A stretch of DNA of 64,000 nucleotides from a virus: IMG/VR virus record IMGVR_UViG_3300008120_009793, positions 1 to 64,000 of that record, one strand, 5' to 3'. A model generated the notes under the pieces. That model searched no databases, was not told where the DNA came from, and saw nothing but the letters and a program-made list of their open reading frames with translations. The position numbers and the translations under genes were made by a program. Below are positions 53,633-63,005 of the stretch, piece after piece. Position 1 is the stretch's first letter, and every line of letters begins with the position of its first letter.

Positions 53633-56600
53633 TTAATTTATTGATATTTTAGTCCCAAACCCTAGATAGATTTCAGAATCTGGCAGAGGATAAAATAATT
53701 TTCCCGCACCGGCAAAGAATTTAAAGCCTCCTGAGATATCAACAGCAGATCTTAAGAACTCGTCCATGAAAACAACATAAAAAGGATTCTTTAAACTCAT
53801 TCTGTCCCAGCGTGGGATATCTTCGTTGTTCCATAAAGGATTTAAGATATTAATAATATTTCTACCCAGTACAACTACCACAGGCCAAGGGACCTTAGAG
53901 AATATTGCATCCTGTATATCCAGATACTTTTGAAGAAATTCACCAGGGATAGGAATTCTTGGAGGGGTTTTAAATTTATCCCAAAGTTGGGTAAATGCTA
54001 TATCAGAGGCTGGATGAGTTGGTAAGAAATTCATAGTGAATTCTATATAATCCTGATTCCTTGCAGGGATGGGTATCTTTGGAATAGAATCCAAAGCAGG
54101 TATCTTAGCTGTTTTAGTAAAATTCTTAACAATATTATCTGACATTGTTTTAATGTCACTATCTGATAACGTTTCGAAGTTTTCAAGAACCCCTGGCAAT
54201 AATTTAGTGATCATTTCAGGATTTACAGAAGACATTGCTCCATCAACCAAGAATTTACTAATCACTTTTCCTGGAATGATTATAGGGGGAATACCTCCAG
54301 GGCCAATCGGAGAAACAGGTGAAGCGCTTTTCTTAGGAGGAATGGAAGGGAGGTTTAACGAAGAAGACAAATTAGTAAATGATTTCTGCATGTTTTTCAT
54401 GCTTGCAGTATCAGGAATGGAAAAGTTTTTTAAATCAACAGGAAATTTTGATAGCGAACTATTAATTACGTTCTTTGTGATCATTTTAAGATCCCGCTGT
54501 CTTATAATCTTATTCTCAGAAATTGCTAAATTACTTACTATAGATGTTAGTTGATCTGTATTTAATTTTATACTACTTGTGGCAAAGTTTTTTAATTGAG
54601 AAATAACAGGATTTGGTATTTCTTCTATTCCAGAAGGCAAAGGTACACCTGCACCTAAAATTCTAGGGGCGGGTGTTATTTTAGCTTTAAACGAAAGAAG
54701 TTTTTTACTACTTAAAGGAGAATCCTCACCTTCAAAAACCTCAGTTGCACTTTTCTTAACTAAATCTTCTAATTTTTTTACGTCCTCGGGAGAACTAGAA
54801 AGATCCTTCAGTTTATTATTAAATTTAGCAACTATCTTAGAATTATTAGGAAGATTTTTGTTTAAATCGTCTAATTCTTTTGGGGTAGGAATTTTTATAG
54901 AATCTACTCCTCTAAGGATCCTAGATAAAAGATTTATCTTGGGAATTTTATCCGGGATAACACCAAGTTTTCTTTTAGCATCTAAATCCCTTAAAGATTT
55001 TATAGGCTGGGGCAGATCAACTAAAAGATTTTTTGATTTTTTAGGGAACTGAATATCTGGAATGTCTACCGCTCCCGTCAAATATTCTTTCATAATATCT
55101 TTTAAGGCTGATATTTTTTCACCGTCTATAGATTTTAGAAAGTTGTCTATTTCCTCCTTCTCTTTTTTAATATCTCCACCCTCTAAAGCCATTTTTCTTT
55201 TCTTTTCTAGTATCTTAGATTGAGACTCCTCTTTCTTTTTTGTTATCTTGTCTTGTAATTTTTGGATTTTCCCCATGTTTACAGGCTTGCTATAATTTGC
55301 AAGTCTCTTTTCAAGATTCGAAACAACTTCTCCGAAAAGTCTTTTAGGATCATCAACGTCATCTTTTCCAAGGTTGGAAAAAGGAAAAAGAAAGTTTGGT
55401 ATTCCTTTAGAAAGCATCTTTTTGTAATTTTCGAGAGGATCGTTAGCAACAGGATCAGATTTTCTAGGAATGAACCTAAACCCTCTGAGTCCAAGAAGAA
55501 ACATACTATTCCCAGTTAAAAAATCATGGAAAAAAACTAGGGGGCTAGGCATGAATCCCCCGATGAAAGGAACGAATATAACTATGACCCCAATTCCTAT
55601 CGGAATAACAACAGGATCTACCTTCGTCCATACCATTGGCATAGGAATTCTAATAAAAGGTAACCCGTCTAATGGATTCACTATCGGTGGAGGTAAAGGT
55701 ATAAAAGATGGCGGAAGATAACCTACCGGCCAATATTTTAAACCCAGATTCGGTAAAAAATTTGCGGGATTTTCTATAGGGGGAAGACCAGCAGGGAGGG
55801 GGAGTAATCCCACTTTATTTAAATTTTTACAAAACTCTTTCCAATAGCATTTGGTAAAAAGATTTGGACAATCCGGAGATCGATGTGAAGCACATGTATC
55901 TTTTAATTTTAAACTCTGCCCAGCAGGACCGCAACATTCTGTTGGGCATTTCTCTTCTTTTTTAGTGGCACAACTTATGGAATTAGCTTTGGTGGAAAGT
56001 CCCTCTGGAGAATTCTCCTGATCTAACTTAGTTATCTTCTCAGCTATTGACATTAAAGAATTTTCAATTGCAGTAACCCTTGATTTTATTCCATCTGAAG
56101 CTTCTTTAAGAAGTTCACTATTTTTCTTTACAGAAGACACGCTGATCGTAAAATAATAATCCGCTATTTTTTCTGCTAAGGCATCCGAAGATTTTTTTAA
56201 ATCCAGTATTTTATCCTCTATTGTTTTCTTTCTATCGTTATACTTTTGGTCCCATTTTGTTTTAAAGTCTTGCCAGAATTCTTCAAATTCCTTGTTTGGA
56301 TTTCCTTCCTTGTCGGTTTTTGCTGGTTTTATATCGGCAGATTTTCTAGCATCATTATCTCCTCTTTCCTGAGCAGTAAAAAATATCCAAGGACTTGCAG
56401 ATGTCTCTATTAGATTGGAAAATAAAAATCCATGATCAGATTCTATTGATTTAATAATTTGACCCTTGCTTTTGTTAGAGTTTTCTATATCGCTAACGAA
56501 ACTATAGTAGTCTGTTTTATTCTTAGGATTTTCATCCTTGATTTTTAAAAAAGATTCAAAATCTTTGAAAAATGAGGTATCCTGCCCTCCTAATAATCCA

Positions 56601-57937
56601 CCCTTGCTGTACTCCATTCCTACCTGGAGTTTAGATGTGTCGACCTTTTGATAATCTTGACTCATCAGATCGTTATTAACCTCCATTTTTACTCTCTCAT
56701 ACGGAATTTTTTTCCCTAAGCCGTGTGGAAAATCTATTCCAAATGATATTCCAATGTATTTACTACCAGGAAGTATTATTTTTTTAGTAGACTGAAATCT
56801 TGAAGAAAATTGATTTAATTTCTTTATATAATCGTCAGCTCCGGTTCCAAGTACTAAATTGATTGCTAATTTTAATGGATCTCCTTTTTTACCCGCTTTG
56901 CTTTTCTTTTCAAATTGGGAATATAATTCGTCATAATAATTATGAATTATTTTATAATAAAACAAAACCTCCTCCAGCTCTTTTTCTGCTTTTTGAAGTC
57001 TAGCTTTTTCTTCATTCTTTTCCCTAACTTCATTAAATATGGATTTAGTTTGCTTTAAGCACGAATTAATAGTGTCTGAAATATCTTCTATATCAGGTTC
57101 AGGATCGATAGGTGTTTCTGGAGAAGGAATTTCGGGCTCACATATTTCTTTCAAAAACTGAGTTAAGTCGTTTTTTGTGAAAAGCGATTCCCCCGTTTCA
57201 GGATTAATTGGAATATCAGGCTCACAAAAAACCTCATCAGCGATTTCAAATACATTGTTATATTCTTCCTTTTCGTCGTTTAGAAGATTCTCTAACTTTT
57301 TTAAAAGATCATCCTCATCTATATAAGTTCCTTTCTTTTCGCAGCTCTTTACCTTTTTAGATTTTATTCTGTCTCTTAGTCTTTGAAGTATTTTGGAGAG
57401 GTTGACCTTAGGAGGAGCTATATGAAAAAACAAGGGCTTACCCTTATATGTTATGATATTGAGAGGAAAATTAAAGCCTAGAATTTTAAAATTTCTTTTT
57501 TTTAAATTAGGGCTTTTAACTTTGATGCCTATAAGATCTAAATCAAGATTATCAAAAAGCATTTCCTTGGCTCTTTGTAATCTATCTTGCAAAGAAATTC
57601 TTTCAAAATATTTCTCAAATGAGTCATTATTAGAAAAATCCGGAATTTCTTTAAGATCTGAAGTTAAATTAAGTTTTTCTAAAATTTTCCAGATTAATCT
57701 ATTTCCTAATTCCTCGCCCTCGTATTTACATATAATATCATTTATCTCATTATCAGTAAGTATTAAATCTTCAGGATTTAATGAATTATTAATTTCTTCC
57801 CCAGCGTTAATTATATCTTCCTCCTTCCCGAGAGGATCAGGAATGGAAGACAATCTTGCAGCTAACTCTTCAACAGTTATAGTACCGTTTTCGAGATCTT
57901 TTACCCACTTATCAAGGTTTTCTAAATTATTGCTCAT
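53633..57937 (-). CDS. Large virion protein with Cys-rich and hydrophobic regions (1434 aa)
   Basis: The first about 650 residues are helical and charged with coiled-coil stretches (RLQKAEKELEEVLFYYKIIH). A Cys-rich segment at about 653-703 contains over ten cysteines (CPTECCGPAG, CASHRSPDCPNLF). A Pro-rich hydrophobic region follows at about 715-820, with VVIPIGIGVIVIFVPFIGG, and then helical and Pro-rich parts to the end. Coiled coil plus hydrophobic segments recall tape-measure proteins, but the Cys cluster and Pro runs do not fit that well. It ends 22 bases before the S1-protein gene's start and overlaps the gp5-like gene by 11 bases. Confidence 0.6.
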   Translation of the reverse strand: MSNNLENLDKWVKDLENGTITVEELAARLSSIPDPLGKEEDIINAGEEINNSLNPEDLILTDNEINDIICKYEGEELGNRLIWKILEKLNLTSDLKEIPDFSNNDSFEKYFERISLQDRLQRAKEMLFDNLDLDLIGIKVKSPNLKKRNFKILGFNFPLNIITYKGKPLFFHIAPPKVNLSKILQRLRDRIKSKKVKSCEKKGTYIDEDDLLKKLENLLNDEKEEYNNVFEIADEVFCEPDIPINPETGESLFTKNDLTQFLKEICEPEIPSPETPIDPEPDIEDISDTINSCLKQTKSIFNEVREKNEEKARLQKAEKELEEVLFYYKIIHNYYDELYSQFEKKSKAGKKGDPLKLAINLVLGTGADDYIKKLNQFSSRFQSTKKIILPGSKYIGISFGIDFPHGLGKKIPYERVKMEVNNDLMSQDYQKVDTSKLQVGMEYSKGGLLGGQDTSFFKDFESFLKIKDENPKNKTDYYSFVSDIENSNKSKGQIIKSIESDHGFLFSNLIETSASPWIFFTAQERGDNDARKSADIKPAKTDKEGNPNKEFEEFWQDFKTKWDQKYNDRKKTIEDKILDLKKSSDALAEKIADYYFTISVSSVKKNSELLKEASDGIKSRVTAIENSLMSIAEKITKLDQENSPEGLSTKANSISCATKKEEKCPTECCGPAGQSLKLKDTCASHRSPDCPNLFTKCYWKEFCKNLNKVGLLPLPAGLPPIENPANFLPNLGLKYWPVGYLPPSFIPLPPPIVNPLDGLPFIRIPMPMVWTKVDPVVIPIGIGVIVIFVPFIGGFMPSPLVFFHDFLTGNSMFLLGLRGFRFIPRKSDPVANDPLENYKKMLSKGIPNFLFPFSNLGKDDVDDPKRLFGEVVSNLEKRLANYSKPVNMGKIQKLQDKITKKKEESQSKILEKKRKMALEGGDIKKEKEEIDNFLKSIDGEKISALKDIMKEYLTGAVDIPDIQFPKKSKNLLVDLPQPIKSLRDLDAKRKLGVIPDKIPKINLLSRILRGVDSIKIPTPKELDDLNKNLPNNSKIVAKFNNKLKDLSSSPEDVKKLEDLVKKSATEVFEGEDSPLSSKKLLSFKAKITPAPRILGAGVPLPSGIEEIPNPVISQLKNFATSSIKLNTDQLTSIVSNLAISENKIIRQRDLKMITKNVINSSLSKFPVDLKNFSIPDTASMKNMQKSFTNLSSSLNLPSIPPKKSASPVSPIGPGGIPPIIIPGKVISKFLVDGAMSSVNPEMITKLLPGVLENFETLSDSDIKTMSDNIVKNFTKTAKIPALDSIPKIPIPARNQDYIEFTMNFLPTHPASDIAFTQLWDKFKTPPRIPIPGEFLQKYLDIQDAIFSKVPWPVVVVLGRNIINILNPLWNNEDIPRWDRMSLKNPFYVVFMDEFLRSAVDISGGFKFFAGAGKLFYPLPDSEIYLGFGTKISIN

Positions 57938-58712
57938 TACTCTTAGTTAACTTAACCACATCGGACGTAGAGAGCTGTTCGTAGCTTTCTGCAAGGGTAG
58001 CCATACACCCAGGACAGGAAGGAACTTTAGCATCTACCGCTGCTGCGAGTTGTTTTAAAAACATCCATAAAGGTTCCGCTAAAACTGCAGAATAAACAGG
58101 GGAATGACCAAGCTTTGTTGTTTTACCGTCTGCCCAAACTTCGTTGCTGCTTTGTTTAATTCTAGTTACTGCAGTGCTTTCTATTTCAGAATTTGCATAC
58201 TCTGTAATTTTACCACCTCTAAATTCAAGGGTAGATGTTTGGCCAGCATGTGTTATTGTTATTGAATTATCATTAGAAATTACCACAGTTGACTCTTTTA
58301 AATCTATTACGAGTCCTTTAGCAACAGTGTAATATATTTTTAGCTGTTCTATTCCGTCATAGATTAGAGAATGAGCACCTTCATAAGATGCTTTTATTTC
58401 TTCTATTAAATCGGAAGATAATTCTTGTACTGCTTTGTATTCGGGGGCATAGTAGTTCCCGTTATTGAATTGGACATGGACAACTGCACCTAATTTAGGT
58501 ATACTAACCCTTCCAGATCCACCATTGTCACCAAATGAAATATCAAATCTTTGGAACGCCCATGGTAGATCCGTATCTGCAACATCGTCAAATACTCCAA
58601 AAACCTTAACTTTACATCTTGCCCTAAATTCCGGATCTTTGTTATCCACAACAACACCCAAGAAATGCTGGGCTCTTTCAATATTTGATTCTTGAATATT
58701 CTGTACAGACAT
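57927..58712 (-). CDS. 5: Baseplate hub/spike protein gp5-like (OB-fold)
   Basis: The 261-residue protein begins with a short leader and an OB-fold typical of gp5/VgrG spikes: HFLGVVVDNKDPEFRARCKV, FGVFDDVADTDLPWAFQRF, SIPKLGAVVHVQFNNGN. Its beta-rich remainder (SLIYDGIEQLKIYYTVAKGL, VISNDNSITITHAG) may start a triple helix. The lysozyme domain of T4 gp5 is absent, and no long needle repeat is visible. The final part contains CPGC. It sits with the gp27-like hub gene further upstream. A hairpin with a T-run lies directly before its ATG. Confidence 0.8.
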   Translation of the reverse strand: MSVQNIQESNIERAQHFLGVVVDNKDPEFRARCKVKVFGVFDDVADTDLPWAFQRFDISFGDNGGSGRVSIPKLGAVVHVQFNNGNYYAPEYKAVQELSSDLIEEIKASYEGAHSLIYDGIEQLKIYYTVAKGLVIDLKESTVVISNDNSITITHAGQTSTLEFRGGKITEYANSEIESTAVTRIKQSSNEVWADGKTTKLGHSPVYSAVLAEPLWMFLKQLAAAVDAKVPSCPGCMATLAESYEQLSTSDVVKLTKSNEQ

Positions 58713-58716
58713 AAAA

Positions 58717-58753
58717 AGGGTTTTTTCTATTTATCTGAGTATATAAAAACCCT
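58717..58753 (-). terminator. Hairpin with T-run directly before the gp5-like start
   Basis: On the minus strand AGGGTTTTT pairs with AAAAACCCT around a 19-base loop and is followed by TTTTT then ATG. The stop codon of the gene at 58752 lies in the first arm. It could be a terminator/attenuator limiting read-through, or a structure controlling gp5 translation. Confidence 0.5.
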
Positions 58754-60881
58754 ATTTGTAAACGTTTTCGTCTATACTTGGATAGTTTCTTTTTGGAAGT
58801 CCTAAATCTGATCCAGGAACATTATTGTATGTGTCAACACCGTCTAGATTCGGATAAACCCTCTCAGGTGCACCTAAATCAGAACCAGATACATTCGGAT
58901 AGACATCATCATTGTTTCTAGCATAAGTTCTTTGGGGTAAACCTAAGTCTCTTCCGGGAACATCGTTATAAACATCTTTCTCTCCATCATTAGTTCTATA
59001 AACTCTTTCAGGTACTCCTAAATCATTCCCTGGTACCCCGGTATAGACGTCGTCATCTACTTTTTGATAAACTCTTTTGGGTAATCCAAGATCTAAACCT
59101 GGAGATTCTTTGTATATGTCATCGTTTACTTTTTGATAAACCCTATCAGGAACCCCTAAATCTTGATTACTTAAATCTCCACCGGTGTTTCTGTATTCGT
59201 CATCCTTTATCGTAGGATACATCCTAGTAGGCAAACCGAGATCTTTTCCCGGATTATCCGGATACACATCACCCCTTAGAATCTCACCTCTCCCTGGGGT
59301 TTCTCCAAACACGTTATCTATAACCTGTCCAGGAGCGACCCTTGTGTTAGGATAAAGATCCTCTTTTATAGTTGGATACTGTCGTTCCTCCGGACCACCT
59401 AAACCTTTAGATTGCGGACGATAATCTTGAAAAGGACTTTTTATGGTCTTGATCCCGTTTATCATATCAGGAAGTGAATTTAAGGATCTAACTGCATCAC
59501 TTAATCTAAATCCGTAGGCATTTCCTAACTGAGCTCCGGTCACCAAAGGACTTACTTTTTGTTGAATAACCGAAGCAATAGAATTGTTTATGAAGTTATT
59601 AGCAAGTCTAGAAAAAAGGTTTGGATTATTGTCCAATGTTACTCCTTCCATTAGAATTTTAGATCCTAATAAATTCCAGCTATCCTGAATTAAAATAGGA
59701 GAAAGACTTGACTGGTTTTTAATTAAATCTGATAAAATATTATACTGTAATTTATACTCCTTAGCAGCTCCAACATGAATTTTAAATTTAGCATTCACAG
59801 CAGATTCATTTCTACTGTTTGTGAGCCTACTAAAAGCATAGGTTTCGTCAAAATTAAATTCGCATAAATCTAATTGATAAATTAAAACATAGGGTTGTAA
59901 TCTTTCAAAGGATTTAACCAAAGATTCTAAATCTCTCCTAGGATTTTCTGATTCTGTCGCACTATTTTTTAAAATTCCTGCAGATTGAGCAATTTGAGAT
60001 ATAGTTTGAGCTGCGCTTCTAACACCAGATAGATTAAAAGGATTTAGAACATCTGCAAGATTTCTCTGCAAATCCATTTGTCTAATCTCTGTTACTATTA
60101 TCCACATTCTAAATTTTCTAAGATTCGCAGGTAGCATTTCCCTGTGATACTGAAAATCATATGTCGCTTTTCTATAGAGTTCAGCCATAGCATTAACTCT
60201 AAGATCTATTGAATCCAAACAATCAAAAGTTAAAACACCAGATCTTTGATCCCTTCCTGTACCACCCCCTATTTGTCTAGCTAGGGGAACTTTAAGAATT
60301 TGATCCAATCCGTCTATTGATTGAATAAACCAAGGACTTTTTTCATTGATCGAGGTTAGAATATTTCTAAATCCTGATAACGAGTCAGCTCTGTGGGAAA
60401 CTGTTCCTGATGAAAGTTGGGATGAATCAAAAGGAATCTCTTTTCCAGTGTTGTCAGTAAAAGGACCATTTAAACCATTTTCTGCTGCACTTCTTCTTTC
60501 TCTTAAAAAAGCTTCCGCGGTCATATAATGAAGTCTTTCAGTGTAGTTTGGAAAAGGCATCATTTTATTTCTAGAAAGATGGAAAAAATCTACAGGGGAA
60601 TCTAGCTTCATACCTCTAGGTCCTCCGGGGCTAACCTGGAGACTTCCTTTAGACAATAAAGGACTCACGGGTAAAAATGTTTCTGGATCAACTAATCCTC
60701 CATATCCCATATCAAACATAAGTCTAAATCCAGTATAAGTTGGATCCTCCTTTTGCCCTGACGTAGTTGTTTTTAACCCACTTAAAAACTGGGTTCTCAT
60801 TTTGTCTACGCCTCTATTTAGGATATCCGAAGAATTACCTATCGATGTAGCATTATCTTTTATATCGCTTAAAAAGGCCAT
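58752..60881 (-). CDS. Baseplate/tail-tube-associated protein with C-terminal repeats
   Basis: The 709-residue protein has a structural body: AFLSDIKDNATSIGNSSDIL, then a central region LRKFRMWIIVTEIRQMD and LCEFNFDETYAF, which recalls tube-fold or hub proteins. Residues about 525-709 form at least six copies of a repeat of the form PG.DLG.P.R.Y....DD.Y..V. It overlaps the gp27-like gene by one base and precedes gp5. It may be a tube-initiator or hub-linked protein; the family is not firmly recognised. Confidence 0.65.
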   Translation of the reverse strand: MAFLSDIKDNATSIGNSSDILNRGVDKMRTQFLSGLKTTTSGQKEDPTYTGFRLMFDMGYGGLVDPETFLPVSPLLSKGSLQVSPGGPRGMKLDSPVDFFHLSRNKMMPFPNYTERLHYMTAEAFLRERRSAAENGLNGPFTDNTGKEIPFDSSQLSSGTVSHRADSLSGFRNILTSINEKSPWFIQSIDGLDQILKVPLARQIGGGTGRDQRSGVLTFDCLDSIDLRVNAMAELYRKATYDFQYHREMLPANLRKFRMWIIVTEIRQMDLQRNLADVLNPFNLSGVRSAAQTISQIAQSAGILKNSATESENPRRDLESLVKSFERLQPYVLIYQLDLCEFNFDETYAFSRLTNSRNESAVNAKFKIHVGAAKEYKLQYNILSDLIKNQSSLSPILIQDSWNLLGSKILMEGVTLDNNPNLFSRLANNFINNSIASVIQQKVSPLVTGAQLGNAYGFRLSDAVRSLNSLPDMINGIKTIKSPFQDYRPQSKGLGGPEERQYPTIKEDLYPNTRVAPGQVIDNVFGETPGRGEILRGDVYPDNPGKDLGLPTRMYPTIKDDEYRNTGGDLSNQDLGVPDRVYQKVNDDIYKESPGLDLGLPKRVYQKVDDDVYTGVPGNDLGVPERVYRTNDGEKDVYNDVPGRDLGLPQRTYARNNDDVYPNVSGSDLGAPERVYPNLDGVDTYNNVPGSDLGLPKRNYPSIDENVYK
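58755..59290 (-). repeat. About seven 23-26 residue repeats in structural protein
   Basis: Each unit carries PGxDLGxPxRxY followed by a variable part and DDxY. The units are similar at protein level but diverge in DNA, so they are under selection as protein. Boundaries are approximate. Confidence 0.8.
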
Positions 60882-62407
60882 TACGTTTTAGATACTTTAG
60901 GTTCTGGGTCTGATCCTCTTCCGTCGTTTAATACCCATTCTCTCTTTCCTAGGATAAACGACTGCTTGATCCTACCCTCTATATACTCAATATACGATCC
61001 CATGACCATATAAACACCACTTAGAAATTTATTGTCAACCTTTGCACCTGCTCGGAACTGGTCTGGATCTTTCTGTCCACCTCCTTTATACTCCTGAGAA
61101 TTTACTGCTGCTTGTCTAGCACTAGCATGTACGATCTTAGTTGGTACATTCTGTCCTCTATAGACCCACGGAACATAAGAATGCATTTGGGTTTCCAGAT
61201 AAACTTTAAAATTCTCATATTTGTTTATCTTGTTTTGTATCTGAGCCTGTTGAATATTTTTATGCTGATTTTCTCCATATTGAGTTCCTATCCATGTTTT
61301 CTTGTTCTCCTTTTTATAAACCTCTTCGTTTACCCTCCCTTTAAACAATATGCTACTAGGACCTAAATCTTTCTCGGTTACATATTCAACTTTATAGCTA
61401 ACATACTTATTAATTGGTCTATCACTAACTAATTTTGTGTCGTAAAATTGAAGATCCCTGGAATATCCGAATCTACTCACAATATAACCAGATTCATTCT
61501 TAACAGAATAAGCGTTAATAAAAAATGGATATTTTTTATAATAGAAATCATTGGTAAAGAAAAGCGGTAAATCGATTTCAGAGGGTTTTACATCACTAGT
61601 TAATCCTCCCGCTATTCCCCTCTCCGGTCCAATTGCAGTTAATATCTTTGTTTCGTCTTTACTTTTTTCTAGAAGTTGTTTTCTTAGATTGATAAAATTT
61701 AAAACATAATATTGATCTATCCACCAATCAAAAAAATCTTCTTCACCCTTCCATGAGCTATTAGCAACATCATCTATGAATTTATAAAAGGTTTTGTTAG
61801 GACAGATCCAACTCATCTTATCATCGGTTCCACTCTCGTTAGATGCAAATCCTAAACCTAGATCTTTGGCAACAGATCTTAGAACCTCAAAAGATGTCAG
61901 ATCTTTGTAAGATTTGGATTGGTGCTGATAAATTCCAGGAATTCTCATCTGAGCCTTTATAGTAAAAGTTGTGCTAGTAGCATTAGCTCTATTATCTTCA
62001 CCGCCTATTTCGTCCTCTAGCATGGGAAAAGAGTTTATTACTTCAGTAACTAATAAATCCATTCTTATCGGTTTATAGAGTTCAGATGTTGATCTTATAT
62101 AAAGACAAACAATATCTCCATCCTTAGGAAATGAAGTATAAAGAAATGTTTCATCCTCTGTTGTAAATCTGAATATTAGATCTGGAATTTTATTTGATAA
62201 ATCCAGTCTGAAAAATTTTAAATTCTTTACAACATAAGAGTTTATTTTAATCAGGGGTAATCCGTATCCTATATCAATTTCTTCCCTACTTTGTGATGCA
62301 TTTACACTTGAACTGTCCCCAGCATTCATCTCATCAACAACAGAAAGTTCGTCTAATACTATTGTTTCCTTTTCAAGCTGGAGAATTGTTTTTTTAGGAT
62401 CTATCAT
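60881..62407 (-). CDS. 27: Baseplate hub protein gp27-like
   Basis: The 508-residue protein contains FEVLRSVAKDLGLGFASNE, then TDDKMSWICPNKTFYKFIDD and FFDWWIDQYYVLNFINLRK. This is the layout of gp27/gpD-type hub domains that form the ring beneath the spike: a LGLxFxSN segment, a W-I/xx-FI pocket and a YYxLNFxxL helix. The C-terminal part is beta-rich and ends in a basic linker. It is directly upstream of the repeat protein and close to gp5, and overlaps the LysM gene by four bases (ATGA). Confidence 0.75.
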   Translation of the reverse strand: MIDPKKTILQLEKETIVLDELSVVDEMNAGDSSSVNASQSREEIDIGYGLPLIKINSYVVKNLKFFRLDLSNKIPDLIFRFTTEDETFLYTSFPKDGDIVCLYIRSTSELYKPIRMDLLVTEVINSFPMLEDEIGGEDNRANATSTTFTIKAQMRIPGIYQHQSKSYKDLTSFEVLRSVAKDLGLGFASNESGTDDKMSWICPNKTFYKFIDDVANSSWKGEEDFFDWWIDQYYVLNFINLRKQLLEKSKDETKILTAIGPERGIAGGLTSDVKPSEIDLPLFFTNDFYYKKYPFFINAYSVKNESGYIVSRFGYSRDLQFYDTKLVSDRPINKYVSYKVEYVTEKDLGPSSILFKGRVNEEVYKKENKKTWIGTQYGENQHKNIQQAQIQNKINKYENFKVYLETQMHSYVPWVYRGQNVPTKIVHASARQAAVNSQEYKGGGQKDPDQFRAGAKVDNKFLSGVYMVMGSYIEYIEGRIKQSFILGKREWVLNDGRGSDPEPKVSKT

Positions 62408-62991
62408 GTTTCAAAAATTTGTCTTTGAGCAAATCTTGATTTTATTGTTGCAACAGATTTATTCTGCTGAATTTTTGTTCTACATACTCCAATATCAGAT
62501 CCGAATATTAATTTTCCGTCTAGTACTTTAAATTGTTCGTCTCCATCTTTTACTACGTTGGGAGGTAGTATGGTAGAAGCACTGATATCTACTGAATTTA
62601 AATACTCTTTTCTTTGATCAGAAACCTTGGATATTCTTTCTTGTAATTGTTTTCTAAAGGATTTTCTAGCTTCCGAAGCATCAGCCTCTATTGGTTTAGC
62701 AATAATATTGCTCATCGTTTCAGAATCTGGAATATAAAGTATGTCTCCCTCATCTAGGGAAAAAGGATTGGAAATAGAATTTATCTTTAAAAGACTTCCT
62801 ACCTTGTTCTGTGATCCACAATACATATGAGCAATTAGATCTGGCCTCATAGTCATTTCCCTGGTAACTAGAATAACTCTAGAATATCCAGGGATAGTGT
62901 CACTGTTAATTGACTTATAAGTAAAATCTACTATTTCTTCACCTCTAACTAGTTTAACTGGTTTATTTTCTAAGGTGTCTATTGTTATCAT
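62404..62991 (-). CDS. LysM-like baseplate protein (gp53-like)
   Basis: The 195-residue protein has a LysM-like segment at about 52-91 (RPDLIAHMYCGSQNKVGSLL, NSISNPFSLDEGDILYIPD). LysM-like folds occur in T4 gp53 and in tail X-proteins, which hold wedge or hub parts together. A helical basic region and a beta-rich end follow. The gp27-like gene overlaps its end by four bases. A wedge (gp53) or hub (X-type) role are both possible. Confidence 0.65.
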   Translation of the reverse strand: MITIDTLENKPVKLVRGEEIVDFTYKSINSDTIPGYSRVILVTREMTMRPDLIAHMYCGSQNKVGSLLKINSISNPFSLDEGDILYIPDSETMSNIIAKPIEADASEARKSFRKQLQERISKVSDQRKEYLNSVDISASTILPPNVVKDGDEQFKVLDGKLIFGSDIGVCRTKIQQNKSVATIKSRFAQRQIFET

Positions 62992-63005
62992 ATCATTCCA
63001 TTATA

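Noticed and set aside
53633-57937. Firm call of a tape-measure protein
   Set aside because: Coiled coils and hydrophobic segments fit, but the Cys cluster and long Pro-rich parts do not, and there is no neighbouring chaperone frameshift pair.
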